From Sphingomonas cannabina (GTDB lineage Bacteria > Pseudomonadota > Alphaproteobacteria > Sphingomonadales > Sphingomonadaceae): DNA of 64,000 nucleotides. How positions within the stretch are numbered: the stretch's first letter is position 1; every line of letters starts with the position of its first letter. Made by a program: the position numbers and the translations under genes. The stretch covers positions 2,589,001 to 2,653,000 of the forward strand of contig NZ_CP090059.1 in assembly GCF_021391395.1 (NCBI RefSeq), given 5' to 3'. Below, piece by piece: positions 20,231 to 30,478 of this stretch. The notes beneath the pieces are model-generated. The model saw nothing but the letters and a program-made list of their open reading frames with translations, ran no database searches and was not told where the DNA came from.

Positions 20231-20389
20231 TCAAAGCCAGCGCACCCACAACGGAATCGTGAGCAGCGCGATTATGACGAGAACGAGCAACGCGATGCAG
20301 CCGATGCGCACCGGCTTCGGCGCGATGCGCAGCGCCCACTCCAAGAAGGTTTCGAGGATTCCCTGAAGTATCTCGCCGACGAGCCACAT
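20231..20389 (-). CDS. small single-span membrane protein inside the nuo operon (52 aa)
   Basis: This ORF codes for 52 residues: a short amphipathic N-terminus ([20 protein letters not shown]), a basic linker ([10 protein letters not shown]) and one membrane helix ([19 protein letters not shown]). Its ATG is 3 bp after the nuoG stop with GGAG six bases upstream, and it ends 13 bp before nuoH, so it fills that gap neatly. I do not recognise a family. By position it is a candidate complex I accessory or assembly factor, but it may be an unrelated passenger. Confidence 0.6.
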   Translation of the reverse strand: MWLVGEILQGILETFLEWALRIAPKPVRIGCIALLVLVIIALLTIPLWVRWL

Positions 20390-20392
20390 CCA

Positions 20393-22407
20393 TCACTCCG
20401 CCGCCTCCGCGAACTCTTGCCCATGGATCAGCTCGGCCGAGCAGCGCTGCATCGTCGGGCTCGCGCGGCAGATGGCGTTGGTGAGGTAGAAGTCGGCGAT
20501 CGGATAGGTCACCGGCCCGCTTGCCTTGGCGGCGAGCTTCGGCGGCGCCCAGTCGTAGCGGACGAGACCCTCCTGCCCCAGCGCCGGCACCGCCTCGGCC
20601 ATCGCCGCGCGCAGCTCGTCGAAGCTGTCGAACGGCAGCGTCGCGCCGAGCTTCTCCGACAGCGCGCGCAGGATCGCCCAGTCCTCGCGGGCGTCGCCCG
20701 GCGGGAAGACGGCACGGTCGCCGCGCTGCACCCGGCCCTCGAGGTTGACGTAGGTGCCCGGCTTCTCGGCATAGCTGGCGCCCGGCAGCACCACGTCGGC
20801 ATGATGCGCGCCATTGTCGCCGTGATGGCCGATGAAGACCTTGAACGTGCCCTCGAACGCCGAATAGTCGACCTCGTCGGCGCCGAGGAAGAAGGCGAGC
20901 TGCGGCTTGGCCGCGACGATGTCGGCGATGCCACCCTTCTGCGCATAGCCGAGCATCAGCCCGCCCATCCGCGCAGCGGCGATGTGGATCACGCCGAAGC
21001 CGTTCCACGCGGTACCGTCCTCGAGCGTGCGCACCAGCTTCATCGGCTCGACCAGCGCGAGCGCCGCACCCTGCGCCGCCTTGAGCGAGCCCGGGCCGGC
21101 GATGACGAGCGGCCGCTTGGCATTCTCGAACGCCTGCACCACCTGCTCCGGCAGCTTGGCGAGCAGGCCGAGGTCGTCGCCCAGCCATTCGACCTTGTAG
21201 GTGAGATCGACCTCGGGGCCGATCGCGAACACCTTGGCGCCCTTCTTGATCGCCTTGCGCACGCGCGTGTTGATCAGCGGCGCCTCCCAGCGGAGGTTCG
21301 AGCCGACCAGCAGGATCGCGTCCGCCTCCTCGACTCCCGCGATGGTCGGGTTGAAGGCGACGGCGCCGAGGTTGGTCACGTCATAGGACAGGCCGGTCTG
21401 GCGCCCCTCGAGCAGGGTCGAGCCGAGCTGGTTGACCAGCACCTTGGCCGCGAACATCGTCTCGCAGTCGACCTGGTCGCCGGCGATCGCGGCGACGCTG
21501 CTGCCGGCCTGGACCGCGGCGATCGCGTCGAACGCCTCTTCCCAGCTCGCCGGCTGGAGCTTGCCCTCGCGGCGGACATAGGGCCGGTCGAGCCGGCGCC
21601 GGACGAGGCCGTCGACGGCGTGGCGCGTCTTGTCGTGCGCCCACTCCTCGTTGACGTCCTCGTTGATCCGCGGCAGCGCGCGCAGCACCTGGCGGCCGCG
21701 GCTGTCGAGGCGGATGTTGGTGCCGACGCCGTCCATCACGTCGATCGCCAGCGTCTTCTTGAGCTCCCACGGCCGCGCCTCGAACGCGTAGGGCTTGGAG
21801 GTCAGCGCGCCGACCGGGCAGAGGTCGACGACGTTGCCCGAGAGCTCGCTGGTCACCGCCTGCTCGAGGTAGGAGGTGATCTGCATGTCCTCGCCGCGAT
21901 AGATCGCGCCGATCTCCTCAACCCCGGCGACCTCCTCGGCAAAGCGGATGCAGCGGGTGCACTGGATGCAGCGGGTCATGACCGTCTTGACGATCGGGCC
22001 CATGTACTTCTCGGTGACCGCGCGCTTGTTCTCGTCGTAGCGCGAATGGCCGCGGCCATAGGCGATCGACTGGTCCTGCAGGTCGCACTCGCCGCCCTGG
22101 TCGCAGATCGGGCAGTCGAGCGGGTGGTTGATGAGCAGGAACTCCATCACCCCTTCGCGCGCGGCCTTGACCATCGGCGAGGTGGTGAACACCTCCTGAT
22201 TGTCGGCGGCGGGCAGCGCGCACGACGCCTGCGGCTTCGGCGGCCCGGGCTTCACCTCGACCAGGCACATGCGGCAATTGCCGGCGATCGACAGCCGCTC
22301 ATGGTAGCAGAAGCGCGGGATCTCCTTCCCGGCGGCCTCGCAGGCCTGGAGCACGGTGGCGCCGGCAGGCACCTCGACTTCGATACCGTCTACTTTGAGC
22401 TTGGGCA

Positions 22408-22408
<1 letters not shown>
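20393..22408 (-). CDS. nuoG: NADH-quinone oxidoreductase subunit G
   Basis: A 671-residue subunit that carries several Fe-S clusters between NADH and quinone. The N-terminal ferredoxin-like domain has a 2Fe-2S set (CYH, GNCRMC, SCALPA), then the His/Cys cluster region CPICDQGGECDLQDQ, and a 4Fe-4S set TRCIQCTRC with CPVGAL. A molybdopterin-oxidoreductase-like fold without cofactor follows (from about residue 220). The start overlaps the nuoF stop by one base (TAATG). Confidence 0.98.
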
Positions 22409-23712
<1,304 letters not shown>

Positions 23713-23715
23713 GGC

Positions 23716-23865
23716 CTAGCGTCCCTGCCCCACCAGCTTCTCGGCGAGGAAATAGGCGATCACCGCGACCGCGAGGCCGACGACGATGCCGAGGATGGCG
23801 CCGATCACCTTGATCGCGAACACGACCACGATGATGCCGATGATGATCGCGATGATCGCACCCAT
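23716..23865 (-). CDS. small hydrophobic protein between nuoE and nuoF (49 aa)
   Basis: This ORF codes for 49 residues, almost all hydrophobic: two closely spaced membrane segments (AIIAIIIGIIVVVFAI and GAILGIVVGLAVAVIAYFLA) joined at KVIG and a short tail (EKLVGQGR). The ATG at 23865 overlaps the nuoE stop (TGATG), with GGGGGGA upstream; an in-frame ATG at 23871 is possible. It ends 3 bp before nuoF. I do not recognise a family. The Gly/Ile/Val pattern suggests a phage-holin-like or glycine-zipper hairpin. A role with complex I is inferred only from position. Confidence 0.6.
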   Translation of the reverse strand: MGAIIAIIIGIIVVVFAIKVIGAILGIVVGLAVAVIAYFLAEKLVGQGR

Positions 23866-24533
23866 CACCATTCCCCCCGATAATCATGGTTCTCGGTGAC
23901 CATCGCCTTGAGCGTGGTCGGACCGCCGAGCGGCTCGACGGTGTGGCGGCCCGGCTCCTGCGTGCCGGTCTTGGGCTGCTCGCCCCGCGCCAGCGCGTCG
24001 AGGATCGCGGTCATGCGGTCGTAGTCGAGGTCCTCGTAGTTGTCGTCGTTGATCTGCACCATCGGCGCCGACGAGCAATTGCCCATGCACTCGACCTCGG
24101 TGAGCGTGAACAGCCCGTCCGGCGTCGTCTTGCCCTTGGCGAGGCCGTAGTTGCGGCACGCGGCGAGCACGTCGTCCGACCCGCGCAGCATGCACGGCGT
24201 GGTGCCGCACACCTGGACGTGGAAGCGGCCGACCGGCGCCAGGTTGAACATGGTGTAGAAGGTCGCGACCTCGAACACGCGGATGTAGGGCATGCCGAGC
24301 TCGCGCGCGACGAACTCGATCACCGGGACCGGCAGCCAGCCCTGGGTATTGGTCTCGGCGCCGACCTGGCGCTGGGCGAGGTCGAGGAATGGGATCGAGG
24401 CGGACTGCTGGCGGCCCGGCGGATAGCGGCCGACGATCTCGGCGGCCTTCTTCCGGTTCTCCTCGGTCCACGCGAACGCGCCCCAGCGCGCGCGGGTCTC
24501 GGCCTCGTCGGGAATATGGGCAGCTTCAGCCAT
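23865..24533 (-). CDS. nuoE: NADH-quinone oxidoreductase subunit E
   Basis: A 222-residue thioredoxin-fold subunit with the 2Fe-2S cluster N1a. Cluster ligands are in CGTTPCMLRGS and VECMGNCSSAP; the segment IRVFEVATFYTMFNLAPVG is diagnostic. The tail of about 45 residues after the core is longer than in E. coli and Pro/Thr-rich. The ATG at 24533 overlaps the preceding stop (TGATG); a TTG at 24536 is less likely. Confidence 0.97.
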   Translation of the reverse strand: MAEAAHIPDEAETRARWGAFAWTEENRKKAAEIVGRYPPGRQQSASIPFLDLAQRQVGAETNTQGWLPVPVIEFVARELGMPYIRVFEVATFYTMFNLAPVGRFHVQVCGTTPCMLRGSDDVLAACRNYGLAKGKTTPDGLFTLTEVECMGNCSSAPMVQINDDNYEDLDYDRMTAILDALARGEQPKTGTQEPGRHTVEPLGGPTTLKAMVTENHDYRGEW

Positions 24534-24988
24534 CAACGCGGTTCCGTGGGAGCGGCCGGCGGCGCGGGCGGCGTCGCCGGTCGATAGACAGTCTGGGCGG
24601 CGCTGACCTTCGCGATCAGCTCGCCGTCGAAATCGATCTCGGTGGTGGTATCGGCCGGAAGGCCGCCAGTGCAGCGCATGGTGAGCACCACCGCATCCTC
24701 GTTCACCTCGAACGGCTTGACGCGCGTGCAGCCCTTGAGCGGCGCGATCGTGTCGGGCTTGAGCAGGCCCATGATGCCGTTGATGTCGGTGGTGGCCCCC
24801 GGCGCGACGATCGGCGTGAGCGCGGCGCCGTTGCCGTTGGCGGCGACCGCGAGCAGCGTCTTGACCTTGGCGACGCGCGCGCGGGCGACGTCCATCGACA
24901 CCGACGGCGGCGGCGCGGGTGGAGGCGCAGGCGGGGCGGCCTGCTGCTGCGCGATGGCGAACGCGGCGAAGGCGACGAGACCGATCAC
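24533..24988 (-). CDS. exported hypothetical protein between nuoD and nuoE
   Basis: About 151 residues. An N-terminal signal-like segment ([13 protein letters not shown]) precedes QQQ and a Pro/Ala-rich stretch ([16 protein letters not shown]). A folded part runs from about residue 35 to 130 with two cysteines (KGCTRVKPF and TMRCTGG) that could form a disulphide. A second Pro-rich segment ends the protein. The GTG at 24988 has GGGGAG at good spacing; a GTG at 24997 is the alternative. Either start overlaps the end of nuoD by a few bases. No family is recognised. If it is truly periplasmic it cannot be a core peripheral-arm subunit. Confidence 0.72.
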   Translation of the reverse strand: MIGLVAFAAFAIAQQQAAPPAPPPAPPPSVSMDVARARVAKVKTLLAVAANGNGAALTPIVAPGATTDINGIMGLLKPDTIAPLKGCTRVKPFEVNEDAVVLTMRCTGGLPADTTTEIDFDGELIAKVSAAQTVYRPATPPAPPAAPTEPR

Positions 24989-26229
24989 CGGTCGCACTCC
25001 CCGAACACCACGTCGATCGCGCCCAGGATCGCGGTGGTGTCCGCGAGCATGTGGCCCTTCGACATGAAGTCCATCGCCTGGAGGTGGCTGAACGCGGTGG
25101 GGCGGATCTTGCAGCGGTAGGGCTTATTCGAGCCGTCGGCGACCAGGTAGACGCCGAACTCGCCCTTGGGGCTCTCCGTCGCGACGTACACCTCGCCGGC
25201 GGGCACGTGATAGCCCTCGGTGTAGAGCTTGAAGTGGTGGATGAGCGCTTCCATCGAGCGCTTCATCTCGCCGCGCTTGGGCGGCACCACCTTGCGGTCG
25301 GTGCTGGCGATCGGACCTTCCGGCATCTCGCTCAGGCACTGCTTCATGATCCGCGCGGACTGGCGGACCTCCTCGACGCGCACCATGAAGCGGTCGTAGC
25401 AGTCGCCGCGCGTGCCGACCGGCACGTCGAAGTTCATCCGGTCGTAGACGTCGTAGGGCTGCGACTTGCGCAGGTCCCACGGGATGCCCGAGCCGCGGAT
25501 CATCGGGCCTGAGAAGCCCCAGCGCACCGCATCCTCGCGGCTCACTACCGCGATGTCGACGTTGCGCTGCTTGAAGATGCGGTTCTCGGCGACCAGGCTG
25601 ATCGCGTCCTCGAACAGGCGCGGCAGGCGGGTGTCGAGCCAGTCGGCGATGTCGGTCAAGAGCTTCAGCGGCACGTCCTGGTGGACGCCGCCCGGGCGCA
25701 GGTAATTGTGGTGCATCCGCGCGCCCGACGCGCGCTCGAAGAAGTTGAGGCAGTCCTCGCGCAGCTCGAACAGCCACAGGTTCGGCGTCATCGCGCCGAC
25801 GTCCATGACGTGCGACCCGAGGTTCAGCATGTGGTTCGAGATGCGGGTCAGCTCGGCGAAGAACACGCGGAGATACTGCGCGCGGATCGGTACCTCGAGG
25901 TCGAGCAGCTTCTCGACCGCCAGCACGAAGCTGTGCTCCATGCACATCGGCGAACAGTAATCGAGCCGGTCGAAGTACGGCAGCGCCTGGGCGTAGGTCT
26001 TGTACTCGATCAGCTTCTCGGTGCCGCGGTGGAGTAAGCCGACGTGCGGGTCGACACGCTCGACGATCTCGCCGTCGAGCTCCAGCACCAGCCGCAGCAC
26101 GCCGTGCGCCGCCGGATGCTGCGGGCCGAAGTTGATCGTGTAGTTCTGGATGGCGACGTCGCCTTCGCTCTCCGGCTCGCGCACGGAATCGGCGGTCTGC
26201 TCCATCATCTGGTCGACGGTATCAGCCAT
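24985..26229 (-). CDS. nuoD: NADH-quinone oxidoreductase subunit D
   Basis: A 414-residue 49-kDa-type subunit that lines the quinone site. It starts after a 25-residue acidic extension ([20 protein letters not shown]). Key segments: [14 protein letters not shown] with the quinone-binding His, [18 protein letters not shown], and the C-terminal RIRP-like [12 protein letters not shown] and [17 protein letters not shown]. It is 9 bp downstream of nuoC. Confidence 0.98.
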   Translation of the reverse strand: MADTVDQMMEQTADSVREPESEGDVAIQNYTINFGPQHPAAHGVLRLVLELDGEIVERVDPHVGLLHRGTEKLIEYKTYAQALPYFDRLDYCSPMCMEHSFVLAVEKLLDLEVPIRAQYLRVFFAELTRISNHMLNLGSHVMDVGAMTPNLWLFELREDCLNFFERASGARMHHNYLRPGGVHQDVPLKLLTDIADWLDTRLPRLFEDAISLVAENRIFKQRNVDIAVVSREDAVRWGFSGPMIRGSGIPWDLRKSQPYDVYDRMNFDVPVGTRGDCYDRFMVRVEEVRQSARIMKQCLSEMPEGPIASTDRKVVPPKRGEMKRSMEALIHHFKLYTEGYHVPAGEVYVATESPKGEFGVYLVADGSNKPYRCKIRPTAFSHLQAMDFMSKGHMLADTTAILGAIDVVFGECDR

Positions 26230-26238
26230 GGGCTACGC

Positions 26239-27138
26239 TCACTGGTTCTGCCCCTTGCCCTTGGTCGGCACGACGGCGCGCTTGCGGGGCTTCGGCTTGG
26301 CATCGGCCTCGGGCTTGCCGGCGCCGGTGTCGGCGGTGCTGTCCTTGGTCTTGGCGCGCTTGGCCTTGGGCGTAGCGGGCTTGGAAGCCTTCGCGCCGGC
26401 CTTCTGAATCTCGTCGGCGGTCACCGGCGAAGGCGCACCCTTCTCCTGCGGCACTGCAGGCGCGGGAGGCGGCGGCGGAGTCGGCGCGGGCTTGCCCTGG
26501 GGCGTGTCGCCGGGGCCGGGGCCGGTCGCCTTCTCGTCGCCCGGCAGGACGTAGGCCGCGCCTTCCCACGGGCTCATGAAGTCGAAGTTGCGGAAGTCCT
26601 GCGCCAGGCTGACCGGCTGGTAGACGACGCGCTTCGCCTCTTCCGAATAGCGCAGCTCGACATAACCGCTCAGCGGAAAATCCTTGCGCTGCGGATGGCC
26701 ACGGAAACCATAGTCGGTGAGGATGCGCCTGAGGTCCGGATTGCCCGAGAACAGCACGCCGTACATGTCGTACACCTCGCGCTCGAGCCAGCCGGCGTTG
26801 GGCCACAGCGAGGTGACCGACGGCACCGGCTTCGCCTCGTCGGTGGTGACACGGACCTGGATGCGGTGGTTGCGGGTGAGGCTCAGCAGGCAGTAGACCA
26901 CCTCGAACCGCTCCGGGCGGCTTGGATAGTCGACGCCGGCGATCTCCATGCACTGCTGGTACTCGAGACCGGGCGTGTCGCGCAGCGCGGTCATCGCGGG
27001 CACCAGCGCCTCGCGATCGACATAGAGCGCGACCTCGCCGACCCGGTCCTGCGCGTGCAGCAGCTTGTCGCCGAGCGCGGCCGTCGCCGCCTCGATCACG
27101 CCGTCGTTGGTCAGGTAACGGGGTGCCGGCGCCCTCAC
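26239..27138 (-). CDS. nuoC: NADH-quinone oxidoreductase subunit C with long basic tail
   Basis: A 299-residue subunit. The 30-kDa-type core ends near residue 200 ([40 protein letters not shown] and [20 protein letters not shown] are diagnostic). It is followed by about 100 residues of low-complexity sequence, first Pro-rich ([20 protein letters not shown]) then Lys/Ala-rich ([17 protein letters not shown] and [16 protein letters not shown]). Typical NuoC proteins have about 200 residues, so the tail is an added disordered extension. The GTG start overlaps nuoB by 4 bp. Confidence 0.97.
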   Translation of the reverse strand: MRAPAPRYLTNDGVIEAATAALGDKLLHAQDRVGEVALYVDREALVPAMTALRDTPGLEYQQCMEIAGVDYPSRPERFEVVYCLLSLTRNHRIQVRVTTDEAKPVPSVTSLWPNAGWLEREVYDMYGVLFSGNPDLRRILTDYGFRGHPQRKDFPLSGYVELRYSEEAKRVVYQPVSLAQDFRNFDFMSPWEGAAYVLPGDEKATGPGPGDTPQGKPAPTPPPPPAPAVPQEKGAPSPVTADEIQKAGAKASKPATPKAKRAKTKDSTADTGAGKPEADAKPKPRKRAVVPTKGKGQNQ

Positions 27139-27686
27139 CGCTCCAGGCTCCCGATGCGGCGGATCTTCCGCTGGAGCTGCATCACGCCGTAGAGCAATGC
27201 CTCGGCGGTCGGCGGGCAGCCGGGGACATAGATGTCGACCGGCACGATGCGGTCGCAGCCGCGCACGACGCTGTAGCTATAGTGGTAATAGCCGCCGCCA
27301 TTGGCGCAGGAGCCCATCGAGATGACGTACTTGGGCTCCGACATCTGGTCGTAGACCTTGCGGAGCGCCGGCGCCATCTTGTTGCAGAGCGTGCCGGCGA
27401 CGATCATCACGTCCGACTGACGCGGGCTCGCGCGCGGCGCCGCGCCGAAGCGCTCCATGTCGTAGCGGGGCATGTTGACGTGGATCATCTCGACCGCGCA
27501 GCAGGCAAGGCCGAAGGTCATCCACCACAGCGAGCCGGTGCGCGCCCACTGGAACAGCTCCTCGGTCGAGGTGACCAGGAAGCCCTTGTCGGTGAGCTCG
27601 GTGTTGATGTCGTCGAAGAACGCCTGATCCGGCGCGACGTTCTCGGTCGGGAAAGCGTTCTCCGACGGCGACAGGATCACTCCCAT
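27135..27686 (-). CDS. nuoB: NADH-quinone oxidoreductase subunit B
   Basis: A 183-residue subunit with the terminal cluster N2. The four Cys ligands appear in [24 protein letters not shown] and [15 protein letters not shown], and the second conserved Cys region is GTLCNKMAP. It overlaps nuoA by 10 bp and nuoC by 4 bp. Confidence 0.98.
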   Translation of the reverse strand: MGVILSPSENAFPTENVAPDQAFFDDINTELTDKGFLVTSTEELFQWARTGSLWWMTFGLACCAVEMIHVNMPRYDMERFGAAPRASPRQSDVMIVAGTLCNKMAPALRKVYDQMSEPKYVISMGSCANGGGYYHYSYSVVRGCDRIVPVDIYVPGCPPTAEALLYGVMQLQRKIRRIGSLER

Positions 27687-28051
27687 TCGAGCGCTCCCTT
27701 CTTCCAGGCATAGACGAGACCAAGCGCGAGCTCGGCGATGAAGACCATCATCGACCCCCAGGCGACCCAGCCCAGGTCGAACACGGTGACCGCCCAGGGA
27801 TAGAGGAACGCCGCCTCGAGATCGAAGACGATGAACAGGATCGCGACCAGGTAGAAACGCACGTCGAACTGGCTGCGCGAATCCTCGAACGCGGGGAAGC
27901 CGCATTCATATTCGCTGAGCTTCTCCGGCGTCGGCTGGTGCGTGCCGGTCAGGCGGGCGACCAGCATCGGCAGGACCACAAAGGCGCCGGACAGCAGGAT
28001 CGCCACTCCCAGGAACAGGAGGATCGGAAGATATTGCGACAGGTCGACCAA
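27677..28051 (-). CDS. nuoA: NADH-quinone oxidoreductase subunit A
   Basis: A 124-residue subunit with three membrane helices (about 8-29, 66-88 and 92-115). The loop between the first two contains the conserved [16 protein letters not shown], which reaches the quinone site. This is the first gene of the operon; the 240 bp upstream hold a palindromic element and a Fur-box-like sequence. Confidence 0.98.
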   Translation of the reverse strand: MVDLSQYLPILLFLGVAILLSGAFVVLPMLVARLTGTHQPTPEKLSEYECGFPAFEDSRSQFDVRFYLVAILFIVFDLEAAFLYPWAVTVFDLGWVAWGSMMVFIAELALGLVYAWKKGALEWE

Positions 28052-28127
28052 GGGCGTTGCTCGCAGGTGCGAAATGGAATGGGGGGCTCCTAGACCCTGA
28101 CCCCTAGCCGGGCAAGGGTTTGAGGCG

Positions 28128-28142
28128 TGAGAATGACTCGCA
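28128..28142 (-). promoter_or_regulatory. candidate Fur box upstream of nuoA
   Basis: TGAGAATGACTCGCA matches the 7-1-7 Fur consensus TGAGAATNATTCTCA at 12 of 14 specified positions. It lies about 77 bp upstream of the nuoA ATG, within reach of its promoter. Iron control of complex I, with its many Fe-S clusters, would make sense. The call is from motif reading only. Confidence 0.4.
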
Positions 28143-28156
28143 ATTAGATCGCTTTG

Positions 28157-28293
28157 TTCCCTCTCACCGTTGGGAGAGGGAGGGAGCCGCGAAGCGGCGG
28201 AAGGGTGAGGGTAACTGCGCCAGGTGAGGTCACCCTCACCCTTCCCACTGCCTTCGGCAGCGGGCCCCTTCCCTCTCCCAACGGGAGAGGGAG
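28157..28293. repeat. intergenic inverted repeat, family C (ccctctccc type), copy 1
   Basis: The element begins CCCTCTCACCGTTGGGAGAG, has internal arms GGGTGAGGGTAAC and TCACCCTCACCC, and ends CCCTCTCCCAACGGGAGAGG. Inner mini-palindromes AGCCGCGAAGCGGC and GCTGCCTTCGGC-like stems flank the centre. It abuts the stop of the inositol monophosphatase gene and may act as its 3' hairpin. Confidence 0.75.
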
Positions 28294-28294
28294 T

Positions 28295-29110
28295 TTAGCG
28301 CAGCGCGCCGCCGAGCAGCTTATGGAGCCGCGAATGGAGCGCGTCGTTGCCGGCGAGCACCTGGCCGCGCTCGAGCACGCGGTCCTGGCCGCGGAAGTCG
28401 GTGATGAAGCCGCCGGCCTCCTTGATCAGGATCACCCCTGCCGCGATGTCCCACGGCTGCAGTCCGCTTTCCCAGAAGCCGTCGTAACGCCCCGCCGCCA
28501 CCCAGGCGAGGTCGAGCGCCGCCGAGCCGAAACGCCGGATGCCGGCCACCTCGGGCGCGATCGCGCCGAAGATGCGGCTCCATTCGGCGAAGTCGCCATG
28601 CCCCAGGAAAGGAATGCCGGTCGCGATCAGCGCCTCGGACATATCCCGCCGCGCCGACACGCGCAGCCGCTGGCCCTGCAGCCAGGCGCCGCGCCCCTTC
28701 TCGGCCCAGAAGCCCTCGTCGGTGAGCGGCTGATAGACCATGCCGTGGGTTATCTCGGGCTTGCCGCCCGCCCCCCGTGGATCCTCGACCGCGATGGAGA
28801 TCGCGAAATGCGGGATGCCGTGGAGGAAGTTCGAGGTGCCGTCGAGCGGGTCGACGATCCAGCGCGGCTTGTCGGGATCGCCCTCGATCGAGCCGCCCTC
28901 CTCCGCGAGGATGCCCCAGTCGGGCCGCGCCTTGTGGAGCTCCTCGAGGATCGTCTCCTCGGCGCGCTTGTCGGCCATGCTGACGAAGTCGGCGGGCCCC
29001 TTGCGGCTCACCTGGAGGTGCTGGACCTCGTTGAAGTCACGACGAAGCCGCGGTGCCGCCTTGCGGACCGCGCGCTCCATGATCGTGATGAGGCCGGAGT
29101 GACTAACCAA
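28295..29110 (-). CDS. suhB: inositol monophosphatase family protein
   Basis: A 271-residue Mg-dependent phosphatase of the SuhB/IMPase family. The metal sites are present: EEGGSIEG, WIVDPLDGTSNFLHG and QPWDIAAGVILIKEAGG. SuhB-type proteins hydrolyse inositol-1-phosphate and in E. coli also join the rRNA antitermination complex; which role applies here is unknown. The TTG at 29110 gives the usual start VSHSGLITIMERAV, with GGAG eight bases upstream. It is downstream of efp, separated by a family C repeat. Confidence 0.9.
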   Translation of the reverse strand: MVSHSGLITIMERAVRKAAPRLRRDFNEVQHLQVSRKGPADFVSMADKRAEETILEELHKARPDWGILAEEGGSIEGDPDKPRWIVDPLDGTSNFLHGIPHFAISIAVEDPRGAGGKPEITHGMVYQPLTDEGFWAEKGRGAWLQGQRLRVSARRDMSEALIATGIPFLGHGDFAEWSRIFGAIAPEVAGIRRFGSAALDLAWVAAGRYDGFWESGLQPWDIAAGVILIKEAGGFITDFRGQDRVLERGQVLAGNDALHSRLHKLLGGALR

Positions 29111-29125
29111 AACGATGCTCCAAAA

Positions 29126-29236
29126 CCCCTCTCCCACCGGGAGAGGGAGGGGCCCAAAGCGTCAGCTTTGGGAGGGTGAGGGTGAGTGCGGACCGTCCCG
29201 TCGCCCTCACCCAACCTTCTCCCGAACGGAGAGGGC
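29126..29236. repeat. intergenic inverted repeat, family C, copy 2
   Basis: It starts CCCCTCTCCCACCGGGAGAG, carries AAAGCGTCAGCTTT and GGGTGAGGGTGAG, and ends CCCTCACCC...TCTCCCGAACGGAGAGGGC. On the minus strand it begins directly after the efp stop with AAAAGCCCTCTCC-GTTC-GGGAGA, so it may serve as the efp 3' end or attenuator. Confidence 0.75.
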
Positions 29237-29238
29237 TT

Positions 29239-29802
29239 TTAGTCCGCCCGGCGGACGTAGGTCTGCTCGTACACGTCGACGACGATACGCGTGCCCGAGG
29301 TGATATGCGGCGGCACCATCACGCGCACGCCGTTGTCGAGCAGCGCCGGCTTGTAGCTGGACGAGGCCGTCTGGCCCTTCACCACCGCGTCGGCCTCGAC
29401 GATCGTCGCCTCGATCGTGTCGGGAAGCTGGACGTTGATCGGCTCCTCGTCGTAGAGCTCCATCACCACGTCCATGCCGTCCTGCAGGAAGGCGGCGGCA
29501 TCGCCGAGCAAGTCCTTGGGCAGGGTGATCTGGTCGTAGGTGTCCTTGTCCATGAACACCAGCTGCTCGCCGTCTGCGAACAGGAACTGGAAGTCCTTGG
29601 TGTCCAGCCGCACGCGCTCCACCGTCTCGGCCGAGCGGAAGCGGACGTTGTTCTTGCGGCCGTCGCGCAGGTTCTTGAGCTCGACCTGCATATAGGCGCC
29701 GCCCTTGCCGGGCTGAGTGTGCTGGATCTTCACGGCGCGCCAGATGCCGCCTTCATATTCGATGATGTTGCCGGGACGGATGTCCACGCCGCTGATCTTC
29801 AT
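29239..29802 (-). CDS. efp: elongation factor P
   Basis: A 187-residue protein that binds between the P and E sites and relieves stalling at polyproline. The three beta-barrel domains are complete. The tip loop reads [10 protein letters not shown] with Lys33 at the position that is modified (lysylated) in many bacteria; no epmA or epmB gene is in this window. The diagnostic C-terminal [20 protein letters not shown] is intact. It appears to have its own promoter in the 58 bp upstream. Confidence 0.98.
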   Translation of the reverse strand: MKISGVDIRPGNIIEYEGGIWRAVKIQHTQPGKGGAYMQVELKNLRDGRKNNVRFRSAETVERVRLDTKDFQFLFADGEQLVFMDKDTYDQITLPKDLLGDAAAFLQDGMDVVMELYDEEPINVQLPDTIEATIVEADAVVKGQTASSSYKPALLDNGVRVMVPPHITSGTRIVVDVYEQTYVRRAD

Positions 29803-29860
29803 GGGGATCTACCTGCTGGAAAGAGCGAGGGGCGCCCGCAAGCGCCCGTGGAGGCGCCCC

Positions 29861-30478
29861 TTAGCGTCCCGGCCGGTTTCCGACAAGCAGCGGATAGGGA
29901 TTGACCGGCTCGCCCTGCCACCAGCCATCCTCGGGACTCATCCGCGAGATGCCGAAATGGAGGTGGTAGTTGCCGGCCCCCGCGTTGCCGGTGTCGCCGA
30001 CGAAGGCGATCGGCTCGCCTGCGCGCACCTGCTTCCCTTCGGCAATGCCGGGCGCGTAGCCGGCGAGATGAGCGTAGTAATAGCTCCAGCGTCCGTCCGC
30101 CGAGCGGATGTAGAGGGTATGGCCGCCCGCCCTGCTGTCGAACAGCTTCTCGACCGTCCCTGCAGCCGCGGCGAGCACCGGCGTCCCGGCAGGGGCGATG
30201 ATGTCCGTTCCCTGATGCGGCCGAGCGCCGCTGTCGCGCGACTGACCCCAGGTGTCGGTGATCTGCGTCATAGAGACGCCGACGACCGGCACGACGAGCG
30301 CCGGCGCGTCCTCCGACCGAACCGGTGCCGGCGGCGCGGGCGCGATCGTTCCGTCGGTGAAGTTCACCATCAGCGCCAGCGCAAGTCCCAGCATCAGCAC
30401 GAACGCCAGGATGAGGCGCAGCGCCGCCTTGCGTCGAGTCCCCAGCCGATCCCGGTCCGAGAGCGGCGTCGCGGTCAT
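29861..30478 (-). CDS. M23 family (LytM-type) metallopeptidase, membrane-anchored
   Basis: A 205-residue protein: cytoplasmic basic N-terminus, one membrane anchor (AALRLILAFVLMLGLALALM, about 18-38), then a periplasmic LytM domain. Zinc-site residues are seen in GARPHQGTDIIAPAGTPVLA (H and D) and GNYHLHFGI (HxH). It probably cleaves or regulates cleavage of peptidoglycan peptides. Its ATG overlaps the stop of the L,D-transpeptidase by 4 bp (ATGA), which ties the two to one cell-wall task. Confidence 0.9.
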   Translation of the reverse strand: MTATPLSDRDRLGTRRKAALRLILAFVLMLGLALALMVNFTDGTIAPAPPAPVRSEDAPALVVPVVGVSMTQITDTWGQSRDSGARPHQGTDIIAPAGTPVLAAAAGTVEKLFDSRAGGHTLYIRSADGRWSYYYAHLAGYAPGIAEGKQVRAGEPIAFVGDTGNAGAGNYHLHFGISRMSPEDGWWQGEPVNPYPLLVGNRPGR

